A DNA stretch of 64,000 nucleotides from Chelatococcus reniformis (GCF_014640075.1 NZ_BMGG01000002.1:1-64000), one strand, 5' to 3'; shown: positions 34,399-43,934, counted from the stretch's first letter. Numbers and translations: made by a program. The notes: generated by a model from the letters alone, not told the origin.

Positions 34399-35631
34399 TC
34401 AGTGCTTGCCCTGGGCCGACAGCAGCGGGCCGTCGGCCTCCCAGCGGTCGCCCTTGAAGCGCATGAGCTGCATCTGCTCGATGGGGAAATGGTCGGTCTT
34501 GCTTGTCGACATCACGATGCCGGGGTAGAGAACCGTCGGCGAGAAGTCCTTGAGGCTCGTCGCCACGTTCATGATATTCTCGCGGGTGAGGTTGTCGCCC
34601 GCCTGACGGAGAATGTGTTCCAGCGTCTGCCCGGCCGCGAAGCCGTAGACGGTGAGGGCGTTCGTGCGGTCCCCGTCCGGCACGTACTTGTCCATGAATT
34701 CCGACCACGCCTTGATGCCGGGGTCGCTCGCCCAGGCAGGGTCCGTTGGGTCCTTGACATAGGTCAGGGTGATGGCGTCCTGGGCATTCTCGAAGCCGGC
34801 GGGCTTGAGCACGGCGCCCACGGAGGCCGACACGTTGTTGAGCAGGTGCACCGGCTTCCAGCCGAGTTCGCCGAGCTTGCGGGTGGCCTGGGCCGCGAAC
34901 TTCGGCGTGGCGAAGTTGACGAAGACGTCCGCGCCCGAGGCCTTCAGCTTCAGCATCTGCGAGTCGACCGTGGGCTCGGCGAGATCGTAGGGCGCCTCCG
35001 CCACGATCATCGACGTCTTGTCGCCGAGGCCCTCCTTGAAGCCCTTGTAGATGTCCTTGCCGTAATCGTCGTTCTGGACGAGCACCGCGATCTTGGCGTT
35101 CGGCAGCGTCTGGAGGATGTACTGCGCATAGAGGCGCCCTTCCGTCTCGTAGGACGGGTTGAACGGCATGGTCCAGGGGAACTGCTTGGGGTCGTTGCCG
35201 AACTTGCTGCCGCCTGACGATACGAAGATCTGCGGCACTTTCTTGGAATTGGTGTACTTCATGATGGCGCTGTTGGACGGAGTCCCCAGCGTCTGGAACA
35301 GGAACAGCACCTCGTCGCTTTCGACGAGCTTGCGGGTCTGCTCCACGGCCTTGGGCGGGCTGTAGGCGTCGTCGTACGAGATATAGTTGATCCTGCGCCC
35401 GTTGATGCCGCCCTTGTCGTTGAGCATACGGACGTAGGCCGCTTCCACCTTGCCGACGATGCCGTAGGCCGACGCGGGGCCGCTATAGGGCACGAAGTTG
35501 CCCACCTTGATTTCCTGATCGCTGGCACCGGGGCCGTAGGCCTTCTGCGCCGAGGCCTGGCCAACCAGTGCCAAGGCGATCGCTGCCGCGCTCGCGCTGA
35601 TGGCGAGCGTGCGTCCACTCCAACTCCGCAT
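34399..35631 (-). CDS. LIV-type ABC transporter substrate-binding protein 1
   Basis: A 410-aa periplasmic binding protein of the branched-chain amino acid (Peripla_BP_6) family, with a signal peptide ending near A-L-V-G-Q-A-S-A-Q. The mature start I-K-V-G-N-F-V-P-Y-S-G-P-A-S and K-A-V-E-Q-T-R-K-L-V-E-S-D-E-V are typical of the family branch that binds aromatic or fatty acids, not leucine. ATG 35631 with AGAGGGAAG upstream. The two CoA ligases follow on the same strand, which suggests that its ligand is the acid they activate. No permease adjoins; the LivHMGF set about 7 kb away may serve it. Confidence 0.9.
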   Translation of the reverse strand: MRSWSGRTLAISASAAAIALALVGQASAQKAYGPGASDQEIKVGNFVPYSGPASAYGIVGKVEAAYVRMLNDKGGINGRRINYISYDDAYSPPKAVEQTRKLVESDEVLFLFQTLGTPSNSAIMKYTNSKKVPQIFVSSGGSKFGNDPKQFPWTMPFNPSYETEGRLYAQYILQTLPNAKIAVLVQNDDYGKDIYKGFKEGLGDKTSMIVAEAPYDLAEPTVDSQMLKLKASGADVFVNFATPKFAAQATRKLGELGWKPVHLLNNVSASVGAVLKPAGFENAQDAITLTYVKDPTDPAWASDPGIKAWSEFMDKYVPDGDRTNALTVYGFAAGQTLEHILRQAGDNLTRENIMNVATSLKDFSPTVLYPGIVMSTSKTDHFPIEQMQLMRFKGDRWEADGPLLSAQGKH

Positions 35632-35926
35632 TACGTCTTGCTTCCCTCTGGTCTTCGACAAAACTTGGCCCGCGGACCGGCCAAAAGGCCGTGCGGGTTG
35701 TCCGCGCCAATGGCTGCTGAGACTGGGGGAGTCAAGGCGACGGGGCGCCGCCCTCCGGGCGCGCGAGATCACGGCGCTGCGTCTCGGCGAGAGACACACC
35801 GCGGCCGAAGCCCAGCCGGGCTTTGGCCGGCAATCTGGCCGACGCTGCCCGGGTGTCCGGCTGGCTTAGCTCGTGAGGAAAGGCCCATGAGAGGCGGCGG
35901 CGCGCCTTCCTCGACGGCGGGTTGCG

Positions 35927-36967
35927 CTATGGCGACGACGCGACCGCTCTTCCTCTTCGATAATTTAGCGGAGAGAAGCCGGTCCAACGCTTAAAGGCGC
36001 GTGAGAAGCTCGCAGTCTCGGCGAAGCCGAGCATGTCGGCGATCTGCTCGACCGACAGCGTGGATTTCTCCAGGAGTTCGGTCGCGCGCTGATTGCGGAC
36101 CTTGGCGAGCACCGCGCTGAAGCCCATCCCGCGATCCGCCAGCCGTCTGTGCAAGGTTCGCTCTGACATCGACAGCAGCGCCGCTGCGGCGCGAGCTGAG
36201 GGAAAACCCCGGCCGGACCGCACCATCACCTGATAGAGCCTGCCGAGGAACGCGTCGCCGGCACCGGCGGCGCCGATCAGCCTGCTGCACAGCGACTGAT
36301 AAGTCTCCTCCAGCAGCGGGCTCGCCATCGGCAGGGGTGCCGCTCCGGCGTTTGGCGCAAAGACCCAGCGCGTCATCTCCGCGCCGAACATCACGGGCAC
36401 GCCCAACAGGCGCTCGCATTGCTGCCAATCGCGAGGGCGGGACAGGGCGGACTCGATTCGCACCAGCGGAAAGGCCGGCTGGCACATGTCATTGAGAAAC
36501 GTCGTCACCGAGCCAAGCGAGCGCTCGTGCAAAAACTCGCGCAACTCCGCAGGAGCATCGTCATCGTAAGCGACGAGCGCAACGGGCAGCCCGTCCTCGT
36601 ACTCGAACTGATAGCGCATCAGGGAGAATGTCAGCGCCTGGAAGCCGTCGAGAACGCGCAGTCCCTCAGCGACATTCGCTGCGGCAAGCACCGCAAGGCC
36701 CAAGGGACCATAGGACATGATGCGGTAGCGAAGGCCGGTTCGCATCCACAAGCCGGGGATATCGCGCGTGGCGCCGACGAAGGCCTGCTGGAAGCGCAAT
36801 TCGTCCGTGCCGCTGACATCGGCCTGCGGCGCGTCAGCGACCGACAAATCGACGCCGGCCCGTCTGAACACGGGGGCCGGATCGATCGCCGCCTCACGCA
36901 GCATCGACACCATGATCCGGATGCTCTGGTTCGAGAGCCGAACCGTATCGAGCAGCTCGTTCTTCAT
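35927..36967 (-). CDS. AraC family regulator (arabinose-binding-like N-terminus)
   Basis: A 346-aa activator-type regulator. The N-terminal part (about 10-210) matches the arabinose-binding-domain type found in OruR-like regulators (R-I-M-V-S-M-L-R-E-A-A-I-D-P, Y-G-P-L-G-L-A-V-L-A-A). The C-terminal part has two HTH units: R-A-A-A-A-L-L-S-M-S-E-R-T-L-H-R-R-L and V-E-Q-I-A-D-M-L-G-F-A-E-T-A-S-F-S-R-A-F-K-R-W-T-G. The ATG at 36967 has GGAGAG close by. It is divergent from the thiolase/CoA-ligase pair across a 433-bp region and also just upstream of the binding-protein unit; it may control both. Confidence 0.9.
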   Translation of the reverse strand: MKNELLDTVRLSNQSIRIMVSMLREAAIDPAPVFRRAGVDLSVADAPQADVSGTDELRFQQAFVGATRDIPGLWMRTGLRYRIMSYGPLGLAVLAAANVAEGLRVLDGFQALTFSLMRYQFEYEDGLPVALVAYDDDAPAELREFLHERSLGSVTTFLNDMCQPAFPLVRIESALSRPRDWQQCERLLGVPVMFGAEMTRWVFAPNAGAAPLPMASPLLEETYQSLCSRLIGAAGAGDAFLGRLYQVMVRSGRGFPSARAAAALLSMSERTLHRRLADRGMGFSAVLAKVRNQRATELLEKSTLSVEQIADMLGFAETASFSRAFKRWTGFSPLNYRRGRAVASSP

Positions 36968-37400
36968 CCGCTCTCCGACGGCAGCTTTAGAAAATCTGGC
37001 AGCTAAAATCAAAAAAGTGGCGAATTTGAACATTCCAGAAGATCAAGGCCTGCGCAAGAAGGGAGAACGAGGATACGGCCGAAGAGCCGCTTCGATATGA
37101 GGGAGGAAGCCCATGAATCGGCAGCCGGCTCGGCGCGCACGCTGAGCGCGGTATCTTCTACTGTGCTGGCCGCGGGCCGAAAGCGTTCAGGAATGTGCCG
37201 CGCCGCGGATGTCGACATGGTGTCGCCCCGTCGGTTCGACGGCCGTCGCCCGATCGGGATCTCTGCCGCTGGTTCGTGCGGTCCGCCGGCTGACTGACGC
37301 CGAGCATCTTGCCACCCAGTCCGACAAACGATCGCGCGTGACGGCCTGACGCTGACGTCCGAGCCGGCTCGCCTGACCATTCTATCCCGAGGAGCGCCTT
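36968..37400. other. Divergent regulatory region, AraC and thiolase
   Basis: The segment 36985-37040 (tttagaaaatctggcagctaaaatcaaaaaag) is AT-rich and the likely AraC promoter. The thiolase GTG is preceded by GAGGAG at 37389-37394. The middle is GC-rich with no recognised gene. AraC operator half-sites could not be identified with confidence. Confidence 0.45.
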
Positions 37401-38624
37401 GTGAAGCAGAATGCCATCATCGCCGGTGTCGGCATGACGCCATTCGGTCGGCATCTCGACCGCAGCCTATCCAGCCTCGCGCACGAGGCGATAGAGGGAG
37501 CCCTCGCCGACGCCGGTTTGCCGCTCGCGCGTGTCCAGGCGGCGTGGGCGGGCAACGCCGGCGCGGGCATCGTCACCGGCCAGGTGTGCATCGCAGGCCA
37601 GACGGTTCTGCGCCAGCTCGGCCTGGGAGGCATTCCGGTCGTCAATGTCGAGAACGCCTGTGCCACTGCGTCGACCGCCTTCCAGCAAGCCTGCACTATG
37701 GTGACGCTCGGTGCCTACGACGTCGTCCTCGCCTTCGGCATGGAAAAACTCCACCACATGGACAAGGAGCGGCCCATGCACGTCTATGCGGGCTGCACCG
37801 ATACCGAGCATCCAGAGCAGCTCGATGCCTATGTGACCGGAGACCGGTCGGCCGAGGAGCTCGCGGCGGCGCCGCGAGAGAGGCGGTCCGTGTTCATGGA
37901 TGTCTACGCCCGCATGGCGCGCGACTACATGGCTTCGAGCGGGGCGACCCAGCGCGACTTTGCAATGGTCTCGGCCAAGAATTCGCGTCATGGCAGCCTC
38001 AATCCCAACGCTCAGTTTCGCGACGTCCTGACGGCGGACGATGTGCTCGCGGCGCGCCCCATCTCACCGCCCCTGACCTTGCCGATGTGCTCGCCGATCG
38101 GCGATGGCGCCGCGGCGGCGGTCATCGTGTCGCCCAAGGTCGCCCGCGAGCTCGGGATCGCAAGGCCGGTCCGTGTGCTGAGCGCGGTACTGGCGAGCGG
38201 GTTCGACGCCACGCCGGGCATGCCGAGCGTGACGGCCGCCACCGCGACCCGAGCCTACGAGGCGGCCGGCGTCGCCCCCGACGATCTCGACTGCGTCGAG
38301 CTGCATGACGCGACGTCGCCGGCTGAGTTGATCTACTACGAGGCGCTGGGCCTTTGCCGGCCGGGCGGAGGACCGGCGCTCGTCGCAAGCGGCGCCACGT
38401 CGCTCGGCGGGCGCGTGCCGGTCAACCCCTCGGGCGGCCTCGTGCGTAAGGGGCATCCAATCGGGGCCACCGGGCTGGGCCAGATCCATGAGCTCGTGCA
38501 GCAACTGCGTGGCTGCGCCGGAGCCCGCCAGGTCGAAGATGCAAAGCTGACGCTCGCCGAGAACGGCGGCGGGTTCATCGGCACAGACGCGGCGGCTCTT
38601 GCGATGACGGTGCTCGCCCGATGA
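37401..38624 (+). CDS. Thiolase family protein (SCP2/lipid-transfer-type thiolase)
   Basis: A 407-aa thiolase-fold enzyme. The nucleophile is Cys87 in V-E-N-A-C-A-T-A-S; L-H-D-A-T-S-P-A-E precedes and N-P-S-G-G-L-V-R-K-G-H-P-I-G-A-T-G carries the catalytic His. L-A-E-N-G-G-G-F at the end replaces the classical C-x-G-x-G Cys, as in the SCP2-thiolase branch that cleaves branched or sterol-side-chain 3-oxoacyl-CoAs. Starts with GTG at 37401 (GGAG upstream). Overlaps the following CoA ligase by ATGA, so they act in one pathway; direction (cleavage or condensation) is not provable here. Confidence 0.9.
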   Translation: MKQNAIIAGVGMTPFGRHLDRSLSSLAHEAIEGALADAGLPLARVQAAWAGNAGAGIVTGQVCIAGQTVLRQLGLGGIPVVNVENACATASTAFQQACTMVTLGAYDVVLAFGMEKLHHMDKERPMHVYAGCTDTEHPEQLDAYVTGDRSAEELAAAPRERRSVFMDVYARMARDYMASSGATQRDFAMVSAKNSRHGSLNPNAQFRDVLTADDVLAARPISPPLTLPMCSPIGDGAAAAVIVSPKVARELGIARPVRVLSAVLASGFDATPGMPSVTAATATRAYEAAGVAPDDLDCVELHDATSPAELIYYEALGLCRPGGGPALVASGATSLGGRVPVNPSGGLVRKGHPIGATGLGQIHELVQQLRGCAGARQVEDAKLTLAENGGGFIGTDAAALAMTVLAR

Positions 38625-40234
38625 GCCCGCCGCTTCGAACCTTGCTCGAGATCGTAGTCGACGGCGCCGCCGTCCGCGCGGAACCGGTGCTCACCTTCGT
38701 CGAGGTGAAGCACGACGGCTCGCTCGCCGAGGAGCGGCGGAGCTACGCTGAGCTGTTGGACAATGGATGTCGAATCGCGGGAGCTCTTGAGGCGGCCGGC
38801 ATGGCGGCGGGCGATGCCTTCGCCATCGTGATGAGGAACCATCCCGAATTCGTCGACGCGATGATCGGCTCCGAAGTCGCCGGCACGGTGTTCGTGCCGA
38901 TCGATCCCCGCACCCGGGGCGACAAGCTGGCGTACATGCTGCGCTTCGCCCGCTGCCGGGGCGCCATCGTGTCGCCCGAGGTGGTGGAGAACCTTCGCCC
39001 GTTGCTCGCCGATCTGCCCGATCTGGAGTGGGTCTGGGTGATCGGCGTGGGTGGGGCGGACGGACGCTTCGAGTCGTTCGCCGATGTCGTCAGAGCATCG
39101 CCACCGGCAACGGCGATGACACCGCGGCGTCTCGCCGATCCGATGCAGTTGCTGTTCACCTCCGGGACGACCGGCGACCCCAAGGCCATCGTGGCGTCAC
39201 ATGCCCGCTTCGCGGGCGTTGCAGCTCTCGGCCCAATGTTCGGGCTCCGGCCGGACGATCGCCTCTATACCGGCCTGTCACTGACCCACGCCAACGCGCA
39301 GTTCATCACGCTCAGCAGCGCCTTGGCGATGCAGGTACCGCTCGTCATCAGCCGGCAGTTCACCAAGTCGCTCCTGTGGGAGATCGTCACCCGATACAAC
39401 TGTACGACCTTCAATCTGCTGGGCGGCATGGCGACCGCGATCTTTGCCGAGCCGCCCGGCCCATTGGACCGCGCGCACCGGGTTCGCTTCGTGCTCAGCG
39501 CGGGCATGCCGGCGGCCATGTGGCGACCGTTCGAGGAGCGCTTTGGAACCCGCATCTTCGAGTTCTTTGGCACGGCGGAAGGTGGCCTGACGCTAAACCC
39601 ACCCGCGGCGGGGCCGGTCGGCTCGATCGGCAGAGCCGAACCCGGCCTGGTCTGCGAGATCCTGCTCCCGGACGACAGCATTGCACGTGCCGGCACGCTC
39701 GGCGAAATTTGCTTCCGCAACGCAGACGGTTCCGTGACACCGGTCACCTATTTCGGCAACGAGCAGGCATCCGCCGTCAAGACCAGGAACGGTTGGTTTC
39801 GCTCGGGCGATATCGGCTGGAAGGACGCGGCCGGCTGGCTCTTCTTCTCGCATCGGGCCGGACAGTCGATCCGCCGCAACGGCGATTTCATCGATGCTCG
39901 CGAGGTCGAGGCGGCCATTGCCAACATACCAGGTGTCCTGGACGCCTACGTCTATGGGGTGGCCACCGCTTCCAATACGCCGGGCGAAAAGCAGGTGGTT
40001 GCCGCGCTGGTCGTCAGCCCCGGCCTCGTCGAGCCGCGGGAAATCTTCGCCGACTGCGCGAGCAAACTGGGTTCGACGGGCGTGCCCAACTTCGTGCAGA
40101 TGGTCGCCGAAATTCCCAAGACCGCATCCGAGAAGCCGCAGGACAGGCATCTGATCGCCATGCTGAATGAGGGCAGATGTCAACTATTTGACAGGAACGG
40201 GCCGGCTGAGCTCACATTCGCGCATGAAGCATGA
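38621..40234 (+). CDS. AMP-dependent acyl-CoA ligase
   Basis: A 537-aa adenylate-forming ligase. The A3 motif is L-L-F-T-S-G-T-T-G-D-P-K-A, then F-E-F-F-G-T-A-E-G (A5), R-S-G-D-I-G-W-K-D (A7) and the C-terminal domain hinge with R-R-N-G-D-F-I-D-A. The end reads E-I-P-K-T-A-S-E-K-P-Q in place of P-x-T-x-x-G-K, so the catalytic Lys is probably present as that K. This layout resembles CaiC/crotonobetaine-type ligases. Its start overlaps the thiolase stop. With the thiolase and the Tat-type binding protein downstream it forms a short uptake-and-degradation unit. Confidence 0.88.
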   Translation: MSPPLRTLLEIVVDGAAVRAEPVLTFVEVKHDGSLAEERRSYAELLDNGCRIAGALEAAGMAAGDAFAIVMRNHPEFVDAMIGSEVAGTVFVPIDPRTRGDKLAYMLRFARCRGAIVSPEVVENLRPLLADLPDLEWVWVIGVGGADGRFESFADVVRASPPATAMTPRRLADPMQLLFTSGTTGDPKAIVASHARFAGVAALGPMFGLRPDDRLYTGLSLTHANAQFITLSSALAMQVPLVISRQFTKSLLWEIVTRYNCTTFNLLGGMATAIFAEPPGPLDRAHRVRFVLSAGMPAAMWRPFEERFGTRIFEFFGTAEGGLTLNPPAAGPVGSIGRAEPGLVCEILLPDDSIARAGTLGEICFRNADGSVTPVTYFGNEQASAVKTRNGWFRSGDIGWKDAAGWLFFSHRAGQSIRRNGDFIDAREVEAAIANIPGVLDAYVYGVATASNTPGEKQVVAALVVSPGLVEPREIFADCASKLGSTGVPNFVQMVAEIPKTASEKPQDRHLIAMLNEGRCQLFDRNGPAELTFAHEA

Positions 40235-40344
40235 AGATCGTTCGTGATAATAATAAATAACAGAAACCGATAGATTTGGAGTCGCATAGTCGAACGTAAA
40301 GCCAAATAGACAAAAAGAACCCAAGATCTACAGGGGAGAATGGC

Positions 40345-41574
40345 ATGCCAAGTATTTCAAGGCGCAATCTGCTGCGGGCCGGGGTTGGCTTCGGCGCTGC
40401 GGGCGCGCTCGGTCTTCCGGCGGGTGCCGGCGCTCAAGCGCGGACCCGGCCTTTGCGGCTCGGTGTCCTGACGGATATGACAGGCTTCTATTCAAATATC
40501 GGAGGGCCGGGATCGGTGGAAGCCGTTCGCATGGCCGTGGAGGATTTCGGCGGGCGGGTTCGCGATCTCAAGATCGAGGTGCTCCAGGGTGATCATCAGA
40601 ACAAGCCGGATGTGGGATCAGGAATCGCTCGGCGCTGGATCGACGAGCAGGGTGTCGGCGCAATTCTCGATGTACCCACCTCGTCGGTCGCGCTCGCCGT
40701 GCAGGCCTTGACCCGGGAAAAGGGCGTCGTCGCGATCTACGGGACCGCTGCGTCGGAGAGCCTGACAAACGAGGAATGCTCACCCACCGGCATACAGTAT
40801 GTGTACGACACCTACTCGATCGCCCATGTGACCGCCAAGGCGACCATCGCCGATGGGGGTGATACATGGTTCTTCGTGACGGCGGACTATGCGGTCGGTC
40901 ACGCATTGGAAAAATCGGTCAGTGAGGTTGTCGCGGCGAGCGGAGGCAAGATACTCGGCGCAGTCAGGGCGCCCCTGGGGACCGTCGATTTCTCTTCGTT
41001 TCTCCTGCAGGCACAGATGTCGAAGGCCAAAATTGTTGCATTCGCGAGCGCTGGTCTCGACACGGTCAATGCTATCAAACAGGCGCAGGAGTTCGGCTTG
41101 GTCAACGGTGGCCAGCGCCTTGTGGGACTCCTCCTGTTCCTCTCCGATATTGATGCGCTCGGGCTTGATGCGGCACAGGGGAGTCTCTTCGCGACATCCT
41201 TTTATTGGGACGCCGATGAAGGTAGCCGCGCGTGGTCGAAGCGATACTTCGAGCGCATGAGGCGGATGCCGAACGACGTCCAGGCCGGCCTCTACTCGGC
41301 CACGACGCACTACTTGAAGGGCGTGCAGGCTGCCGGGCCGGTCGGCATAGACGCTGTTCGCTGGATGACGAATAACGAGGTGACGGATTTCTTTGCGAAG
41401 CCGGGCCGTATTGGACGCAATGGACGATTGTACAAGGACATGTATCTCGCCGAGGTTAAGAAGCCATCCGAGTCCAAGGGACGCTGGGATTGTCTCAAGC
41501 TCGTGGCAACTTCACCTGCGGGCCAATCCTTCAAGTCTGAAGCGGACAGCAAGTGCAAGGTTCGCCCGATCTAG
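40345..41574 (+). CDS. LIV-type ABC transporter substrate-binding protein 2
   Basis: A 409-aa periplasmic binding protein. The N-terminus S-R-R-N-L-L-R-A-G-V-G-F-G-A-A-G-A is a twin-arginine (Tat) type signal, unlike binding proteins 1 and 3. The mature part L-R-L-G-V-L-T-D-M-T-G-F-Y and G-P-G-S-V-E-A-V-R-M-A-V-E-D belongs to the branched-chain family. AGGGGAG precedes the ATG. It follows the CoA ligase after a 110-bp AT-rich gap (own promoter likely). No permease adjoins. Its stop codon TAG is the first base triplet of the dispersed repeat. Confidence 0.88.
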   Translation: MPSISRRNLLRAGVGFGAAGALGLPAGAGAQARTRPLRLGVLTDMTGFYSNIGGPGSVEAVRMAVEDFGGRVRDLKIEVLQGDHQNKPDVGSGIARRWIDEQGVGAILDVPTSSVALAVQALTREKGVVAIYGTAASESLTNEECSPTGIQYVYDTYSIAHVTAKATIADGGDTWFFVTADYAVGHALEKSVSEVVAASGGKILGAVRAPLGTVDFSSFLLQAQMSKAKIVAFASAGLDTVNAIKQAQEFGLVNGGQRLVGLLLFLSDIDALGLDAAQGSLFATSFYWDADEGSRAWSKRYFERMRRMPNDVQAGLYSATTHYLKGVQAAGPVGIDAVRWMTNNEVTDFFAKPGRIGRNGRLYKDMYLAEVKKPSESKGRWDCLKLVATSPAGQSFKSEADSKCKVRPI

Positions 41575-41674
41575 AGCATTTTTGAGCGAAGTGACGCCGG
41601 TTCGCGTGAAAAAAATGCGACAAAACAGATAAGTAGAGCGTTTCCGCGATTCAGAGAAACGCGGAAATGCTCTA
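41573..41674. repeat. Dispersed palindromic intergenic repeat, copy 2
   Basis: The second copy of the 13883-13985 element. The left half (agagcatttttgagcgaagtgacgccggttcgcg) is followed by a hairpin, AGAGCGTTTCCGCG (41636) against CGCGGAAATGCTCT. The element begins within the stop codon of the binding-protein gene, so its insertion may have set the present 3' end. It lies between convergent genes and probably stops transcription from both sides. Confidence 0.75.
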
Positions 41675-41844
41675 AGGGTCTGAATGCCGTCGGGTCGCGA
41701 TCCCAGCGTATACGGGCTCGACGGCCGAGCCGTCCGGCCGCCCATCAGTTCCAGACCGCATGCGTCGGCGGCTGAGCCACCTGCCGCATCGCCAGGACGA
41801 CGAATGGCGATGCGAACCGCCTTTCCGAAGTTGGCACGCTTCTG

Positions 41845-42669
41845 TCACGACAGCCACCGCCGCCGTTGCCGGTAGTGCTTCACCGCGGCGTAGTCGACCT
41901 GATGCCCCCCGCCCAGGTAGGCCGCCTGCACGTCGGGATTAGCCTTCACGGTGGCAGCCGCGCCGCCCATCACGACGCGACCGTTGTCGACCAGATAGGC
42001 TTGATCGACGAAGTCGAGGGCTGCGGCGGCGTTCTGCTCCACCAGCAGCACCGCGACGCCGGCCTCTGCGTTCACTTTGCGCAGAATGTCGAAGATCTCG
42101 TCGACGAGCAGCGGCGAAAGCCCGAGGCTCGGCTCGTCCAGCATGAGCAGCTTGGGCTCGGTCATCAAGGCGCGGCCGATGGCCAGCATCTGCTGCTCAC
42201 CGCCTGAAAGGTAGCCGGCCTTGGCCTTGGCCCGCTCGGCGAGCCTTGGAAACCAGGTGAAGGTGCGATCGATCAGGTCCTTCACGCCGCGTCGGTCGCG
42301 GTGCATGGAGGTCGCCGCGATCAGGTTCTCGCGCGGCGTCAGGTGCTCGAACACCCTTCGGCCTTCGAGCACGTGCACCAGCCCCAGCCGCACCCGGTCC
42401 GGCGGGTCGAGGCCGAGGAGGCTCTCGCCTCGGAAGGCGATGTCGCCGCGAGTGACGGCGCCGCGCTCCGGCTTGAGCAGGCCGCTGATCGCCTTCAGCG
42501 TCGTGCTCTTGCCGGCGCCGTTGGCGCCGAGGAGGGCGACGACGCCGCCCTCCGCCACGTCGAGCGAAACGCCCTTCACCGCCAGGAAGACGTTGTCGTA
42601 GACCACCTCGATGTTGTTCACCGAAAGGATCGGCGGCGAGCCTGCGGCCGCCGTGGAGATGTCGCCCAT
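41845..42669 (-). CDS. livF: LIV-type ABC transporter ATP-binding protein LivF
   Basis: A 274-aa cytosolic ATPase that drives import. Walker A G-A-N-G-A-G-K-S-T-T, signature L-S-G-G-E-Q-Q, Walker B L-L-M-L-D-E-P-S and the L-V-E-Q-N ending of the LivF type are all present. An unusual 20-residue C-terminal tail is basic (H-Y-R-Q-R-R-R-W). The ATG at 42669 begins shortly after the binding-protein gene's stop (11 bases). Last gene of the ten-gene minus-strand operon. Confidence 0.93.
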   Translation of the reverse strand: MGDISTAAAGSPPILSVNNIEVVYDNVFLAVKGVSLDVAEGGVVALLGANGAGKSTTLKAISGLLKPERGAVTRGDIAFRGESLLGLDPPDRVRLGLVHVLEGRRVFEHLTPRENLIAATSMHRDRRGVKDLIDRTFTWFPRLAERAKAKAGYLSGGEQQMLAIGRALMTEPKLLMLDEPSLGLSPLLVDEIFDILRKVNAEAGVAVLLVEQNAAAALDFVDQAYLVDNGRVVMGGAAATVKANPDVQAAYLGGGHQVDYAAVKHYRQRRRWLS

Positions 42670-42680
42670 CGACCCGCCGC

Positions 42681-43934
42681 CTATTTGCCCGTCGCTTTGA
42701 ACTCGGCCGCCTGCTTGCGGATCATCTCCCAGATGATGTCCTGGTTGGCCGCGCCCCACCCGGTGACGGCGACCCATTTGACGCCGTCCCAGCGGGCCAC
42801 CTTGCCCTGGCCGCCGCCCTGGTGGTCCTCCGGCGTGATGGTGATGGGCGGCAGGAAGCCGCCGAGGTCGAACTTGGAGATGCTGGTCAGACCGGCGTTG
42901 AGCCATTCGCCGGTGAAGGGGCCGGTCGGGTTCTTCTCCAGCGCCTTGCGGGCACCCTCGGCCGCGAGCGCTGCGGCCATCACGCCGACGTTGTAGTAGG
43001 AGGTGCCGACCTTGTCCTTGGGACCGGCGCCCTTACCCTTGTCGACGACTTCGGCGATGATGTCCTTGATCACCTTGCTGTCGGCGCCCTGCTCGGTGAC
43101 GGCGAACTTCAGCACGCCCTTTGCCTCGGCGCGGCCGACCACGTCCATGTCCGATTCCGACAGCCACACCCAGGAGGCGATGCGGTCGACGCGGATGCCG
43201 TTGCGGATCGCCTCCTTGATCGAGACGGGCTGGCCGACGCCGCCGCCGCCGATGAACACCCAGTCGGGCCGGAAACGGCGCACCTGGGTCCACACCGCCG
43301 ACTGCTCGTTGCCCGGCGGCGCGTAGGGGTAGGTCTGCAGCTCGAAGCCGTCCTTCTTGGCCAAGGCCTCCCATAGGGGCAACGACTCCCGGCCGAACGG
43401 CGTGTCGATATAGACATAGGCGAGCTTCTTGCCCTTGAGGTCCTTCTCCTCCTGCCGGATATAGTCGACCATGCGGGCGACCTGCGACCAGTAGCTTGGC
43501 GACATGGGCAGCACGTAGGGGAAGACGGTGCCGTCGGCCGCGTCGCTGCGGCCCGACATGGTGGTGATCAGATTGACCTTGTCCTGCAGGGCGCGCGTCA
43601 CCAGCGCTCGGCTCACCGGCGTCGACAGCGGATCGACCAGTATGGCGCCGTCGCGCGTGGAGCGCTCGAAGGCTTCCATGCCGCGCTGGATGGCGTTGCC
43701 GTGGTCGGAGACGAGCACGTCGATCTTGATCCCGCCGAGGCCGCCGCGCTCGTTGATCAATGTGATGTAGTCCCGATAGCCCTGGTTGTACTCGGCCGTC
43801 ACGAAGGTATAGACGACGGTGAAATCCTGCGGCGTGGCGAACTTCAGCACCTTGTCCTGCGCCATGACTGGTTGAGCCAGCAGCGGCAAGGCGGCAAGCG
43901 CGGCGCATGCGGCTGCACGGATGGTCGTGAGCAT
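42681..43934 (-). CDS. LIV-type ABC transporter substrate-binding protein 3
   Basis: A 417-aa periplasmic binding protein with a Sec signal (A-A-A-C-A-A-L-A-A-L-P-L-L-A-Q-P-V-M-A-Q). The mature protein starts K-F-A-T-P-Q-D-F-T-V-V-Y and has G-L-G-G-I-K-I-D-V-L-V-S-D-H-G-N and S-G-R-S-D-A-A-D-G-T. This branch (long, with F-T-x-V-Y) often lies beside an acyl-CoA ligase and LivHMGF in proteobacteria and probably binds aromatic or fatty acids. GGAGGAG precedes the ATG. Ninth gene of the operon, between LivM and LivF. Confidence 0.92.
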   Translation of the reverse strand: MLTTIRAAACAALAALPLLAQPVMAQDKVLKFATPQDFTVVYTFVTAEYNQGYRDYITLINERGGLGGIKIDVLVSDHGNAIQRGMEAFERSTRDGAILVDPLSTPVSRALVTRALQDKVNLITTMSGRSDAADGTVFPYVLPMSPSYWSQVARMVDYIRQEEKDLKGKKLAYVYIDTPFGRESLPLWEALAKKDGFELQTYPYAPPGNEQSAVWTQVRRFRPDWVFIGGGGVGQPVSIKEAIRNGIRVDRIASWVWLSESDMDVVGRAEAKGVLKFAVTEQGADSKVIKDIIAEVVDKGKGAGPKDKVGTSYYNVGVMAAALAAEGARKALEKNPTGPFTGEWLNAGLTSISKFDLGGFLPPITITPEDHQGGGQGKVARWDGVKWVAVTGWGAANQDIIWEMIRKQAAEFKATGK

